64,000 bases of DNA, from the NCBI GenBank assembly GCA_010909165.1, contig MU008189.1, positions 310,001-374,000 of the forward strand, written 5' to 3'. The notes under the pieces were generated by a model. That model made no database searches. It was not told where the DNA came from and saw only the letters and a list, made by a program, of their open reading frames with translations. A program made the position numbers and the translations under genes. The stretch comes from Anthoceros angustus. Lineage: Eukaryota; Streptophyta; Anthocerotopsida; Anthocerotales; Anthocerotaceae. Shown one piece after another: positions 43,697-54,336 of this stretch; within the stretch, counting starts at the first letter, position 1, and every line of letters starts with the position of its first letter.

Positions 43697-43915
43697 AATG
43701 TCTTCAATGGTCCTTCTTGGCCATTTTAACCATGAAAGTACTCATTCACGGCTCGAAAAATCGCAATGTCCGATGGGCTGGGTGGTGCGCATAATCCGTG
43801 CAGAGCTAGTCCCTTACGCAAAGAAGACAAGGTAAGAGACCACCAAGGTTTGCGGAGGTGAGGCGCTGAGGTAGAGGCGGAAATTGCCCTTTGGAGAGAG
43901 AGGGTGACTGCGCAA

Positions 43916-44790
43916 CTAGGTGATCAATGAGGGGTCGAGGAGACCTAAACCGACCAAGTTAGTGGAAATTTCAGCAGCTAAAGTGGAGGAAAATTTGACC
44001 CCGTCAATAGCTCTAACATTAAGGCGGGGTGGAGCGGAGGAGGGTTGTGAGGAGGGAGGAATAGTGAGGATTAAACCAATAACTTGGTGGTCAGACCCTG
44101 CCTCAAGATCAGGAAGAATGTCACAGAAGTCTACCAAGTGACGAACATCATTAGAAGAAAGAGTTAGATCCAAAGTGGAAGCGTTATTGGAGGAAGGCAC
44201 ATAAGTGGGGCAATTTGGCGAAGTTAGGAGGAAGAGAGGAGTGGTGTTAATGAAGAGGACAAACTCATCAGCCGCCGAGGAAATAACTTCATTAGATGAA
44301 GAAGATTCCCACAAAGGATGATGGAGATTGAAATCCCTGAGAGTAAAACAATGGTGGGAGAGGAAGGAGGCATGGGGTGTGAGAATGCGAATGGTACTAT
44401 CGGAGTCAGGGGGATTGTAGAGATTAACAAAGTGAACGACGACCAAGAGACTTGGACACATTGGATATCAGGGTGATTAAAAAGGTTCCAGCGGGAAGAA
44501 ATACTACTAGAACAAAGACTTTTGTTAACATAAGTGAGGACCCTAGGGCGAGTAGGGAGGCTGGGAGAGGGGAGGATGGGAGTCCATTGCGGGTGCGAAA
44601 TCGCAGTGGAAGGGTTGATGACATATGGTTCTTGCAAGAAAAGAATGTCAAATGAAGAGAATAACATATTGAGAATAGTGGAGATGACGATACTGGATCG
44701 ATGGCAGTTGAGTTGGATAATCTCGAGAGTGTTCATGAGGGGACTGGCCGAGAGAAAACCTTGGAGTTGGCTGCAAACCGAGTGGGGCAT
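43916..44790 (-). pseudogene. LINE endonuclease domain, frameshifted
   Basis: Two minus frames overlap (44224-44790 and 43916-44461). Visible are 'IIQLNCHRSS' and 'DILFLQEPYV' (the Asn and Glu of EEP nucleases), 'RDFNLHHPLWESS' (Asp-x-Asn loop) and 'LEAGSDHQVIGL' (terminal Ser-Asp-His). These are the conserved metal and catalytic positions of the exonuclease-endonuclease-phosphatase fold that nicks target DNA. A single shift near 44400 breaks the frame. Confidence 0.8.
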
Positions 44791-45097
44791 GAAGGGTCAG
44801 AGGCTCGATGAGCACCTTGACAGTTGCAACATAGTGGGGCTGTCACCCTACAGTCAAAAGCCGAATGAGGCCCTGCAGTTCAAACACCGCACTCCGCAAA
44901 AGGTTTGAGTGTGACCAAAGCGTTGACATCGAAGCATTGAGTGGGGCATGAAGGGTCGAGGCTCGATGAGCACCTTGGCGGTTGCAACATAGTGGGGCTC
45001 ACCCTAGTCAAAAGCCGAATGAGGCCCTGCAGTTCAAACACTCACTCAACAAAAGGTTTGAGTGTGACCAAAGCGTTGACATCTGAAGCATTGAGTA
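44782..45097. repeat. Tandem duplication, period 159
   Basis: Copies start at 44782 and 44941 with GTGGGGCATGAAGGGTC and share GTTGCAACATAGTGGGGCT and GAGTGTGACCAAAGCGTTGA. They cover the ORF1/ORF2 junction of the LINE, including the zinc-knuckle codons. Confidence 0.9.
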
Positions 45098-45963
45098 GGG
45101 CGTGCATTGGGGACAAATGGAGTCACCCGCAGCATGCGACCTTGTAAAGCAAGCCCGCGACGAAAGATCGCAGAAGCGGATTCTTCGTCGGGGAGGGATA
45201 CCAGAACAGATGAATGACGACTGGTGGAGAGATCCTTGAGGAGCCACCGAGGTTCATCTTCAAAGGAAATATCGTTGTCTACGAGTACTTCTGACTTGAA
45301 TTCTTCCAGTGGTAAAGTCACAGGGACATCATGGACCAAGATCTGATGGCGGATGCGCGGAGTTGAAACCGCTGAGAAAGATGGAAAAGCTAGTGGACCC
45401 CATTCCGAAGCTGATTCGATGACTTTGGCGCGCACAGCCCCAGACTCAACAATAACACCAAGAGACGTGCGGAATTTTTGCACAGCTTGAATTGTAACTG
45501 GACCGACCCCAGCCGCAATGAGAGCCCCATTAATTTTGGTCTTCAGTTCTGCATGAGTCAGATCTTGGGGATAGTCTCCATTTGTGAACCTGACAAATAG
45601 ACGTTCCTCGGTAATTGGAGGCGGTCTTGATGGAGGAGTGCTACCGCCGCTAGAATGGATGGCCGCGGCATAAGATAAAGGACGAGCTACCTTGACCTCA
45701 GACTTCACTTCGTTGGAAGCAAAACGGATAACCTGTTTCAAGTCTTCATTGCATGTAAGCACTTGTTGTTGGATTGCTTCCAAAAGAGTGGCCTCCCCTG
45801 ATAGTGTGACAACAGCCCTCTCCAAGAGACCCTTCGCTTCATTCTTCTTGCATATGGAGATATTTTTAGGCTCCGCCTTGAGCATAGCAATAACATATTC
45901 GATCAATTGGATTGCCTCAGAGCGACCAGTATCAGGTGCCATGGTTGGGAGAGGAGGGGCCAT
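45046..45963 (-). CDS. LINE ORF1 with zinc knuckle
   Basis: A 305-residue frame without internal stops. The first 100 residues are helical and charged. The middle 'ERLFVRFTNGDYPQDLTHAE' begins an RNA-recognition-like part, with a second beta-rich unit after 'ILVHDVPVTLPLEEF'. It ends in the knuckle CFRCQRFGHTQTFC. The frame stops directly after this knuckle, inside a tandem duplication of about 159 bases (44782-45097) that carries the knuckle region, so further knuckles have probably been lost. ORF1 proteins bind and chaperone element RNA. Confidence 0.75.
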   Translation of the reverse strand: MAPPLPTMAPDTGRSEAIQLIEYVIAMLKAEPKNISICKKNEAKGLLERAVVTLSGEATLLEAIQQQVLTCNEDLKQVIRFASNEVKSEVKVARPLSYAAAIHSSGGSTPPSRPPPITEERLFVRFTNGDYPQDLTHAELKTKINGALIAAGVGPVTIQAVQKFRTSLGVIVESGAVRAKVIESASEWGPLAFPSFSAVSTPRIRHQILVHDVPVTLPLEEFKSEVLVDNDISFEDEPRWLLKDLSTSRHSSVLVSLPDEESASAIFRRGLALQGRMLRVTPFVPNARPTQCFRCQRFGHTQTFC

Positions 45964-46010
45964 GGTTTGGTGCCAAGGCTAACACCACGGATATTATATA
46001 CAGAGCCTCT

Positions 46011-46307
46011 TGTTAGTCCATGCCATGACATCTCCCTACTAAGGTAAGGAGCCAAGTATGAGAGGCATGCAGCCCTCCATCTAGTTTAATAAGATATATG
46101 GTTAGTGGTAGTGAAGCTTAGCTTAGAGCTTATGGAAGGTAGTCTATTTTAAGTAGTTATTTGGGATGAAGTAAATCTTCCTAGTAAAGATAAAGAGCCT
46201 TGCGTGAGAGGCATGCAACCTGAATCTCATTCAATAATAGGCAGGCTACTTGGAGGCCTCCAATGCTGGTGTTTGGTAGTGTTGCTGCTTCCACCACCTC
46301 TCTAGAA
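46011..46307. other. Sequence upstream of LINE ORF1
   Basis: Holds two related phrases GAGAGGCATGCA near 46055 and 46206. This may be the LINE 5' leader or an older repeat. No frame. Confidence 0.35.
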
Positions 46308-46530
46308 AGGGGGTGTTACTACATACTTACATAAATAGTTTCCAATAAGAAAGGGGGTGTTACTACATACTTACATAAATAGTTTCCAATAAGAAAGGGG
46401 GTGTTACTATATACTTACATAAATAGTTTCCAATAAGAAAGGGCGTGTTACTACATACTTATATAAACAGTTTCCAATAAGAAAGGGCGTGTTACTACAT
46501 ACTTACATAAACAGTTTCCAATAAGAATTT
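46308..46530. repeat. Tandem repeat, about 52-base unit, about five copies
   Basis: Units contain GTGTTACTACATACTTACAT then AAATAGTTTCCAATAAGAAA. Copies are nearly identical, with changes such as GGGGGTG to GGGCGTG. The unit is related to the LTR end (GTGTTACT) joined to the 70-base flank beginning TTTCCAATAAGAA, so the array probably grew from an LTR border. Confidence 0.9.
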
Positions 46531-46584
46531 ATGTTAGGTATTAGGTACTTAGTATTATTCTAGGATTGGTGTAGGCTCTGGGTA
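46515..46584 (+). repeat. Left copy of a 70-base flanking direct repeat
   Basis: TTTCCAATAAGAATTTATG through ...GGCTCTGGGTA recurs at 48227-48296 with a single difference (TACTTAG versus TACCTAG). The two copies flank the inverted LTR pair. Confidence 0.9.
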
Positions 46585-46751
46585 CATACATGGATGTCTA
46601 AATGGAGCAGAAGCGAGGATGTTGCTTGACTTAGCAGCAACACATAATTTTATTTCTCCTAGCAAGGAGAGCAAGCTTGGTTTGACATGGGCTAGTACAT
46701 TTGAGCCATGTAGAGTGAAACAAGCTAAAGGAATGCTGCAACATCCACTCA

Positions 46752-47157
46752 AGTAACACCCCTCACTGCGCAGCTAGTAAGGAAGCGACAAGTGCTGGCT
46801 TCCCAGCGGTCTAGGACCTCGCCAATTCACTCCACAAGAGACTTGCATGATTCTCAACGCTCTCAACCTCACAACACAGCACTAGGCTCCAAGTAGCCCG
46901 CCGTTCACTGGCGACTCGCAGGCCACCTCCTCGAGGTGCTACTCTTTATTGCAAGAATAGAACGATGGAATCTGGCTATCTACGCCCAACTGGCTACTGC
47001 CCTTGATTCCATGACAAGCTCACTAGCTAGCTCTCCACAACTCTCTCAACACAAGGCTTGCAGCCACACTTGCCTGCTCTCTCAAAGAGTGAGTCCCACT
47101 TGTTCCTCAAAGCCCTTGCTCTAGCCCTTATATACCCCCAGACTGACCTTAACTAGG
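46752..47157 (-). repeat. LTR copy in reverse orientation
   Basis: It is the reverse complement of 47822-48214 over about 400 bases with few differences. On its own (minus) strand it shows a TATA box (TATATAAG near 47135) and AATAAA near 46950, as expected for LTR promoter and polyadenylation signals. Its inner end is cut at 47157. Confidence 0.85.
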
Positions 47158-47164
47158 TAGCTTC

Positions 47165-47370
47165 AAGTAGGAGACAAGGTGTGGGTGAAATTGAAGAATT
47201 TCCCACTGCCGCAAGGGCTGACCTCAAAGTTTAGGCCTAAGTATGGAGGACCTTTCGTAGTTCTGAAGCGCATTGGAAATGTGGCTTACAAACTACAGAT
47301 GCCTGAATGAATCTTCTCTCATAATGTGTTTCATGTCTCTTTGCTGAAACCATTTGTGATTTCGAAAGAC
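47165..47370 (+). pseudogene. Ty3/gypsy integrase C-terminal fragment
   Basis: The plus frame reads 'GDKVWVKLKNFPLPQG', 'SKFRPKYGGPFVVLKRIG', then, after one TGA, 'IFSHNVFHVSLLKPF'. This is the GPF/Y module at the integrase C terminus of Ty3/gypsy elements, where it is followed by a 3' LTR. Here the plus-strand LTR does follow at 47.8 kb. All other element genes are absent. Confidence 0.85.
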
Positions 47371-47821
47371 AATGAAGATATGAACAGAAAGGATTATGTC
47401 ATCCTGGTTCAACACAATCATAGTGCGGAGATTGTTGAATTCTGGCGGAGAGAAGCGCCCGTCTGTGGTAATGTACCGTAGTATCCGTAAGGCTTTGGTT
47501 ATCACCGGATCTTGCAGGTTTCACTTGAAGATGTGCAACAAGGATCATGCATGATCTCGCGTTACACTGGAGGTCATTGAGGACAATGACATCTTCCCAG
47601 TGGGGAAGAGAGTAACGGTACTGGTGAAACAAGGTAGAAAGGTGAGGAGTTGAAAAAGGTAAAAAGCTAAGTTAGTAGCTGCCCTGTTAAGAAGATGCAT
47701 GTGTTGCATGCTTCATGCAAACTCTTGTTAGAGAGGAATTGCTACAGCCACAAATGAAGAGCTGCCTAGAGAGGACTCTTAGTGATTAGTGGCCTGTAAA
47801 AATCCCTAGTTTTAACAGCTG

Positions 47822-48214
47822 CCTAGTTAAGGTCAGTCTGGGGGTATATAAGGGCTGGAGCAAGGGCTTTGAGGAACAAGTGGGACTCACTCTTTGAGAG
47901 AGCAGGCAAGTGTGTCTGCAAGCCTTGTGTTGAGAGAGTTGTGGAGAGCTAGCTAGTGAGCTTGTCATGGAATCAAAAGGGCAGTAGCCAGTTGGGTGTA
48001 GATAGCCAGATTCCATCGTTGTATTCTTGCAATAAAGAGCAGCACCTCGAGGAGGTGGCCTGCGAGTCGCCAGTGGACGGCGGGCTACTTGGAGCCTAGT
48101 GCTGTGTTGTGAGGTTGAGAGCGTTGAGAATCGTGCAAGTCTCTTGTGGAGTGAATTGGCTGGGAAGCCAGCACTTGTCGCTTCCTTACTAGCTGCGCAG
48201 TGAGGGGTGTTACT
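47822..48214 (+). repeat. LTR copy in forward orientation
   Basis: Contains TATATAAG at 47845-47852 and AATAAA at 48031-48036, the promoter and polyadenylation signals of an LTR. It lies downstream of the integrase fragment in the right orientation for a 3' LTR. The upstream limit is unclear; the part shared with the reversed copy starts at 47822. Confidence 0.85.
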
Positions 48215-48226
48215 GTGTTACCACAA

Positions 48227-48296
48227 TTTCCAATAAGAATTTATGTTAGGTATTAGGTACCTAGTATTATTCTAGGATTGGTGTAGGCTCTGGGTA
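48227..48296 (+). repeat. Right copy of the 70-base flanking direct repeat
   Basis: Partner of 46515-46584. It begins 12 bases after the shared LTR end, so both copies adjoin LTR-derived sequence. Confidence 0.9.
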
Positions 48297-48554
48297 GCTT
48301 CAAGGATTTCGTTAGTCCTTGCCTTCAGATGGTTCAGCTTCTTGCGTAGACTCACAGACATAAGCTAGCCTTCAAGTTTAGATCGCAATTCTTTACAGCT
48401 TGAAAGATTAACACCCTTGTAAAGCTGAAAGACCTAGGTGTAACAATGGTTCCACAAGGCAGTGCATTTGCTAGCACTTAGGCTGACAGGTTCTGAGTCT
48501 TGAATTCGAGGGGGCTTTCACCAACTTGGCAATCAACCCACTGACAGATCCCAA

Positions 48555-49139
48555 TTAGGTGGAACCTTGAGGCCGATTACCATCTTCAGGATGTCCCCTG
48601 CTTGGCACCCGACTCAACCACTGCTCTTCAGGAAGAGATCGAGCCCAATCAGGGCTAAACCCTCCCAACGTAATTCCTCTCATGGCATCAACGATAGCCC
48701 TACAATGTTCAGGAGGGAGAGGGGCAGACCTTCTCGCAACATCTGCACGATCAGCCTCCTGAATTGCTCTTTCAGCCTCAGTTCTCTTCCGCTCCTCCTC
48801 CTGCTCATCCTCGCTGTCCAGAAAAAGGGACTCGGCATGGTTGCCAGCCTGGTCCAGAAGCTCCAACCCGCTCACATTGCCATACACGTGAAAGTCCATG
48901 CCATTGACACTGATTACTCTACCTCCCGGCGGAGGCTGGCTGTTCACTGCTGCAGCAGCCCCGTTGCTCACAGAAGGCACGTCCACTTCCGGAGACCCGT
49001 TCTCCAGAAGCTCGTAGCCATCGGAGCCAGTAGGAGCTTCATCGCTTGCGTGGCTGGGGGCATCGGAGATGTGAGTGTACAGGAGCTCAACTGTGGCCAG
49101 TCCTAGCTGAGGGACTTCTTCCTCTGCCTCACAGAGCAT
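48555..49139 (-). CDS. Male-enhanced antigen 1 (MEA1)-like protein
   Basis: A 194-residue frame. It is acidic and low-complexity in the first two thirds (DSEDEQEEERKRTEAE), then carries a conserved-looking end: 'RSAPLPPEHCRAIVDAMRG' followed by GFSPDWARSLPEEQW. The Pro-Pro-x-His...Met-x-x-(hydrophobic)...Pro-x-Trp-Ala...Glu-x-Trp pattern resembles the C-terminal domain of MEA1-type proteins, whose role is unknown. The frame is open upstream of the Met to about 49180 (IYAELIAML), so the true start may lie in an upstream exon joined at an acceptor near 49190. Confidence 0.55.
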   Translation of the reverse strand: MLCEAEEEVPQLGLATVELLYTHISDAPSHASDEAPTGSDGYELLENGSPEVDVPSVSNGAAAAVNSQPPPGGRVISVNGMDFHVYGNVSGLELLDQAGNHAESLFLDSEDEQEEERKRTEAERAIQEADRADVARRSAPLPPEHCRAIVDAMRGITLGGFSPDWARSLPEEQWLSRVPSRGHPEDGNRPQGST

Positions 49140-50125
49140 GGCAATCAGTTCGGCATAAATTGCAGGCCGCCGGAAAGCCTAATTCCCAACCCTAGACGCA
49201 GCATCTGCCTCAAGCAACGGGACGAGAACATGACCCCAGATCTGCTTGCTACCTGGGAAGTGAACCAACATGTATGCAGCTCTCTACATTGCTCCAAGGC
49301 AAGCATAATGAACGTTGTGATTGAACATCCCGCCTCACCTCAACATAGAGTCCCCCAGATGTGCAATTTCGGGATATCATTCAGACTCCAAGGAAATTGC
49401 GACGCAAAACCCTGGAAAGTGACGACAGACATGGCATACCTGCAGACGGCGTCAAAGAGGGCGCCATGGACATGCGCATTCCAGCAGTTAGGACACCTTA
49501 GGGATCCCTACTGTGCTCCACTCCGACATTGTCTGTGTCTCCACGTTCCCGACGCTTGATCCGCCATGACAAACGTGAGGTTATGGATCCCGCACTCAAA
49601 CTTCCGCACAGCAAAGACGCCTTCTTTCTCTGGTTCGCATTGGGTTAGAACTTGGGTTAATTGACATGTCCGTAGCAGCATCACACGATTTACTGGAGCT
49701 ACATATTGGTTATTGGTTCAGCAACACAGCAACACATGTAATACTCAAACGCAACATCACCCTGGGCAACACGGACTCCAATGATATTGCCTCGATGTAC
49801 ATATCTGCTTGACATAGGTAATGTATGCTCGGGTTTGAGACCAAAGATTGATATGTATTCTGAGGAAGTTGGCTCTCACATCTGCTTAGGGACTTAGAAC
49901 TGAATCTGATTTTGTGACTGCTTCTTGCATTTTCTTCGTCGCACAAACCAATGCCGATGTTCTACTGAAGCAAGCAATTCCGATTCCGACATTCAGAATC
50001 TGATGTCATCAGTCTTCGCATACATTAAAATGAATAGAAATATAAAAAAATAACTCTGGACAAAATTGGTCCTTCAATGGCACAATCAGAGCACCGTGGA
50101 GGACGATTCGAGGTCCCCCCGAACG
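49140..50125. other. Intergenic region with one candidate exon
   Basis: Holds the upstream side of the MEA1-like gene and the 3' end of PheRS alpha. A minus stretch 49440-49567 opens with ATG (MADQASG), has one in-frame TAG, then reads CPNCWNAHVHGALFDAVC and ends at a donor (AG/GTATGC). Its phase does not fit the MEA1-like frame, so its status is open. Confidence 0.3.
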
Positions 50126-53100
50126 TCAAATAGCTGCACTTTCAGCGCTGTCAAACTGTATGCCCAGACGACACACTGGATTGCTCTTGATGAGTTTTAA
50201 ATCCACCTGAAGACAACACGAGACTGGAGTGAGAAACCGTGTGGTCCAATCCTGAGTTCATTTCGTAAACAAAGTTGACATCATTCACCTTATGTCCAAA
50301 CAGGTCACGAATGTTATCGATGTGGTACAAAATCATGGTGGGTCTGCAAACAGCAGGAGCTTAGTTAGTTACACATCCTAGAAGTGCATGTAAGTGAAAG
50401 CACACGTTCGGGTGACGGAGAACTGACCTTTCCAGAGACAAGCCCCAAGCAATAACAGACACATCCTCCGGAAGGCCCATGGGCAAAAGCATCTCTGGTC
50501 GAAACATGCCCGAATTGCCAACCTCAACCCACTTCTTCAGCCCATCATGGTAGCTGATCAGCAGGTACAGCAAAAGCCATGAGACTCTGATCAACACTTG
50601 GACAAACAGTCAACATTCAGTTAGCTGAACACACAAAATTACCTGAAAATCTCCATGCTGGGTTCCGTGTAAGGATTGTAGGCTGGCTTGAAACGTAGCT
50701 CTTTCATGCCTACACCGGATTGCAGTCAAAGAGCAACTGCCTCAGTACTTGGACAGGATCGCATGGCACTATGGCAGTTTTATCTCCACATCGTTTCCAA
50801 TGCAGGCAACAGAGAGCTCTGACTCACCAAGTCGAGAGAAAAACTCATTGAGGACGCCAATCAAGTCACCCAGAGTAAGACCTCTGTCGCAAATGAGTCC
50901 TGCAGATCGATAAGAGTAATACTCTTTTGAGTGTTCATCATTGCCACTCTGGAAGAGATAGGAGCAGACAAACCCAAGGAACAAGGCCCTCTACTTGCCT
51001 TCAATTTGGTGGAATTCAGCCAGATGAGTGCGATCCACAGCTTCATTACGGAAAACGCGATCTATCGAAAAGTATCTTTTGGGTACAAACTCTTTCTGAC
51101 ATCACGTGCTTCCATTTCTTCAGCAGATGAAGTACCTCAACGGAGTCACCTTAAGATCAGCTTTTAAGTACCTGGGCAAGTTTATAAAGCATTCGGGAAG
51201 ATACAGCAGTGGTGTGTGTCCGCAACAGATTCTTCTCTGCCTCATCTCTCTTCCAGTCATAGTTGTAGCTGTTTCAGTGAACTCAGTTCAATGCATCATC
51301 GAGCAAGGCAGAGACCTGGAGCATACATGCTTGAAGACAAACATACCCAATGGATCCATGGCCCCCTGACTCGTGCATTGTCTTCACTCTCTGCAAGTAG
51401 TCCTCAGGGAAAGTCCGAGCCTTTGCTGGCTCTGCAGTTCAATGAACCAGATCAGATAGCCCGCATAGGAAATAGACCAAGTCACAAATACGGCACTGGG
51501 CAACAAACCTTTCAAGAAGAAGGTATCATGAGAATCTCGAGCTGGATGCTGCTGTGGCTGAAACAGAGCATCAAAATTCCAAAAACTGCAATCTGAATGA
51601 CCACATTAGACATCTTGAATGCAATGCTCCTTCAATAAGTTCATTTACAGGCTGAGGGCACAGAGGACAGGTTTCAAGAGTCAATACCTGCTCTCCACAA
51701 AATTGTTGGTGGGCATCTCTTCGAACCTGTGCATGTTTGCACGGTATGAACAGTCATGAAAGGGATCTCATCAGGGAGAAGACACATTGAAATGAACAAG
51801 TAAAATATTCTTTATCAGTAACATGTTTCTAAGACTACATACCCCATTTCGAGAAATATTTGCCGGAACTGAGCCCTCACCTGCCATGTCAGAAGTGAAA
51901 ATATCAGTCAACACCCAGAGTCACAGTTGACGTAGGAAAGCCATTGAACATATGACAGCCTGCACAATGAGTAAAGCTAAGTCAACAGGTTCCCAAACAA
52001 GATAGGGTGGTTTCATCCTGAGGTGGATGAGTTGGGTGAGTCCTCCAGAAGGCACAGAAGGCCACACCTTCAATAGTGGGTGCAAATGCCCACCATCTGT
52101 AGGTTGACCCAGTGCGTTCAGATTATAAGGTTTGAACCCCACATTTTGCCACTGATTACTGCGCACAACACATATTCTCTTTAGCACCTGAAGAACGAAA
52201 ATGATCTGGCTGTGCATGATCAGAGTTGGACAACTTGGGAAAGTCGAAAATCAACAAAATCTACCTCTGCAGCATATCGCGAGTCAAATCAGTCGCAAAT
52301 TTCTGCCTCACTGGTGCATAGTTGATACCTTTCTGCAGTGAGTAGCACTTGGAGGTTCTGCATGACCAGATCCAGTCATTGACCAACTTAGTCATGGAGT
52401 GGCAGCGCACAATGCAGCCATAGCAAACTGCAGATGCTGCTGTCCACAGAACGCAGCACACCAGGATATTACGGCATAAGTACCTAAGTTCAATCAACTT
52501 CCTCTTCTTCAATTCTGTGATATCTGCATCAGAAACGGCTTTCACCTGATGGAGACAAGTCAACAAACAATTTCATTTTCAAGGTGGCAACAGATCAGAG
52601 CTAATAAGACGCTGCGACCGTTGACTTCTATGACCTCGACATCTCCAAAACCCCGCCCAGCCCCATTTTTCGGCTCCAGAGTCACAACACACGTACACAC
52701 AGCAATCTAGACCATGATGATGGGGTACACTAGGCAGCGCTATCCTTTACCTCGCCATTCTTTAGAGCAACAAGCTGCCGCTTGACAACATCCTCCACTT
52801 CAGCAACCTGGTCAATAAATGCAAGGTGAGGGTTCAAAATCTTAGAAAAGCACCATGGACGCGTTCCAAACAGATCAACGATTCTGCCAAGACCTTGCGC
52901 GAAACTTTAGGTTTTGCCTCCAGCCATTTGCTGGCCATAGCCTTGTTAAATCCAATCTTAAACACTGCAGCACCGACTCGCTCCTGTATACAGGCAGAAT
53001 GCAGACCGTATCAGGATTGCTTGAAATCACCAAAGAATTCCAGTACCACGAAAGTTGCAACATTCAAGTACCAGCAGACCTGTAGGTCATTCCGAGATAT

Positions 53101-53441
53101 GCCTTCCGCAGGAACAGCGGCGAACACCTGATACTCAGGAGAACCATTCACAGCGTAATCAGCTCCCTCAGAGGTCAACACCCACGTCTTCTTCTCAATG
53201 TCCTGCCCAAAACCCCGAGGTTTAGGAGCTGCCTCTAACCAGCTCAAAGAAATCAGTGCATTGCATTTCTGGCCAATCTTACCTGCACCTCAACGAAGCT
53301 AAACCCGTTCAAGCTTCTGATCACATCCGCAAGAGCGGCATGATCTATACCTTCCTCCTCCGCCCAGACCTCAGAGTTTGGGATTTCGGAATGGGACTTG
53401 AGGTATGACAACACTTTCTCCTCCACCACCTGGCTCCCCAT
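50126..53441 (-). CDS. Cytosolic phenylalanyl-tRNA synthetase, alpha subunit
   Basis: Eighteen exons from 53283-53441 (first) to 50126-50206 (last) sum to 1509 bases, 502 residues, with consistent phases throughout. The enzyme charges tRNA-Phe as an alpha2-beta2 tetramer. The N-terminal winged-helix DNA/tRNA-binding-like region starts [14 protein letters not shown] and contains '[20 protein letters not shown]'. Class II motifs follow: GGHLHPLL and [14 protein letters not shown] (motif 1 region), [14 protein letters not shown] (motif 2) and GLSLERPTM (motif 3, with the invariant Arg). The end is NPVCRLG plus about 11 extra residues. One intron, after residue 'HQIE', starts with GC (AG/GCAAGT at 50998). 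Other exons: 53080-53202, 52894-52983, 52751-52807, 52484-52545, 52265-52357, 52068-52158, 51843-51880, 51688-51726, 51509-51585, 51347-51431, 51172-51268, 50999-51095, 50828-50899, 50643-50709, 50428-50553, 50289-50343. Confidence 0.96.
50997..50998 (-). other. GC donor splice site in PheRS alpha
   Basis: The minus strand reads GAAG/GCAAGT. The exon on both sides matches the family exactly ([10 protein letters not shown] then [12 protein letters not shown]), so the GC donor is required. The flanks match the stronger-than-usual consensus known for GC-AG introns. Confidence 0.85.
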
Positions 53442-54336
53442 CACGTCGAATTCCACCTTCAAGCAGGCCCCTTCCCTGAGCTCCGGAGGCAAGCGTTTGC
53501 CCCCTCAAATTCGCAATCGGGAAATTCCCACTATAGAATCTCCTTGCCAGTCTCCTGACAGTGAACCTCCGTAAATCCGTTCCGTGACAACTTGGCATTC
53601 GCAACAACGTGATAAATCATCATAATGTGGAGACTGTATGTAACAAAAGAGATGGAAAAACAGCGTGATAAATACATGTAGAGGGTTTCCCATTCCTACC
53701 ATTGCACATTCAAGGGAGTACCTACCTAAGCTCGGGCGTCTCAATTAGAGGGTTTCCCATTTACAGAGGTCCCGATTAGATGGAACCGACTGTATTAGGT
53801 GTTTAGTTATTGGATAAACCACCCCTGTTTTAGGGCACCAGGGTCGACTGTGGTGCCTGTCTCTTTGCCCTAACTTCTGCCGGGTATATAAGCGTGGCAG
53901 GCGCGAAATTAGAGGTCTTGTCTTGTTTGCGCTTCTGTCTCTCTGGCTGGGAAGCGGAATGTGCAGGGTCTGTTAGTTGTGCTGCTTTTTGCCTAAGGTG
54001 GTCGATGAGTTACGGTAGGCTCCGTTTATGGTGTCGCAGCTGCCCAAGTAGCCCGGTTTGAAACAAACTGTTTTGTGCGATCTGTTAGCTCAACAGTGAC
54101 CGCTCCTTGAATGGTCATATGCTGTTTCTGAGGTTGATTTTTGCCATGGATTGCATCGGGTGGCGCATTTCTTAGATGTTTCTCCCGTGTATCTGAGTGT
54201 GCCGATTAGAGTCAATTGCTAGAGGTAGAGGCCTGTGACGAACAATACTCGGCTTTCTATGATGCCAATAAGGCTCAGGATTCGACACAGATTTTTCTCC
54301 TGAGGTCTCACCTACGCTTGCGAAGGTTGTATGTGT
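53442..54336. other. Upstream region of PheRS alpha
   Basis: Holds its promoter on the minus strand. A plus-strand TATA-like box TATATAAG lies at 53885-53892, which hints at a divergent transcript to the right, but no plus-strand gene could be defined downstream. Confidence 0.35.

Larger units (their letters stand above)
42166..46010 (-). mobile_element. Tad/jockey-like non-LTR retrotransposon, decayed
   Basis: Minus-strand order: ORF1 with a CCHC knuckle (45046-45963), apurinic-type endonuclease (about 43916-44790), reverse transcriptase (about 42423-43700), and a C-terminal part to 42166. Frameshifts split ORF2 into at least five frames. ORF1 with a C-x2-C-x4-H-x4-C knuckle and the motifs 'GDFNLHHPLW'-like in the endonuclease and 'GGRPGRSTSDA' in the reverse transcriptase are closer to Tad1/jockey-type elements than to the L1-type usual in plants. 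That clade call is an inference from remembered motif style. Confidence 0.75.

Noticed and set aside
46936-47124. 62-residue plus frame, and its twin at 47786-48016 minus
   Set aside because: Both lie inside the two LTR copies and are the same sequence in opposite orientation; they are not genes.
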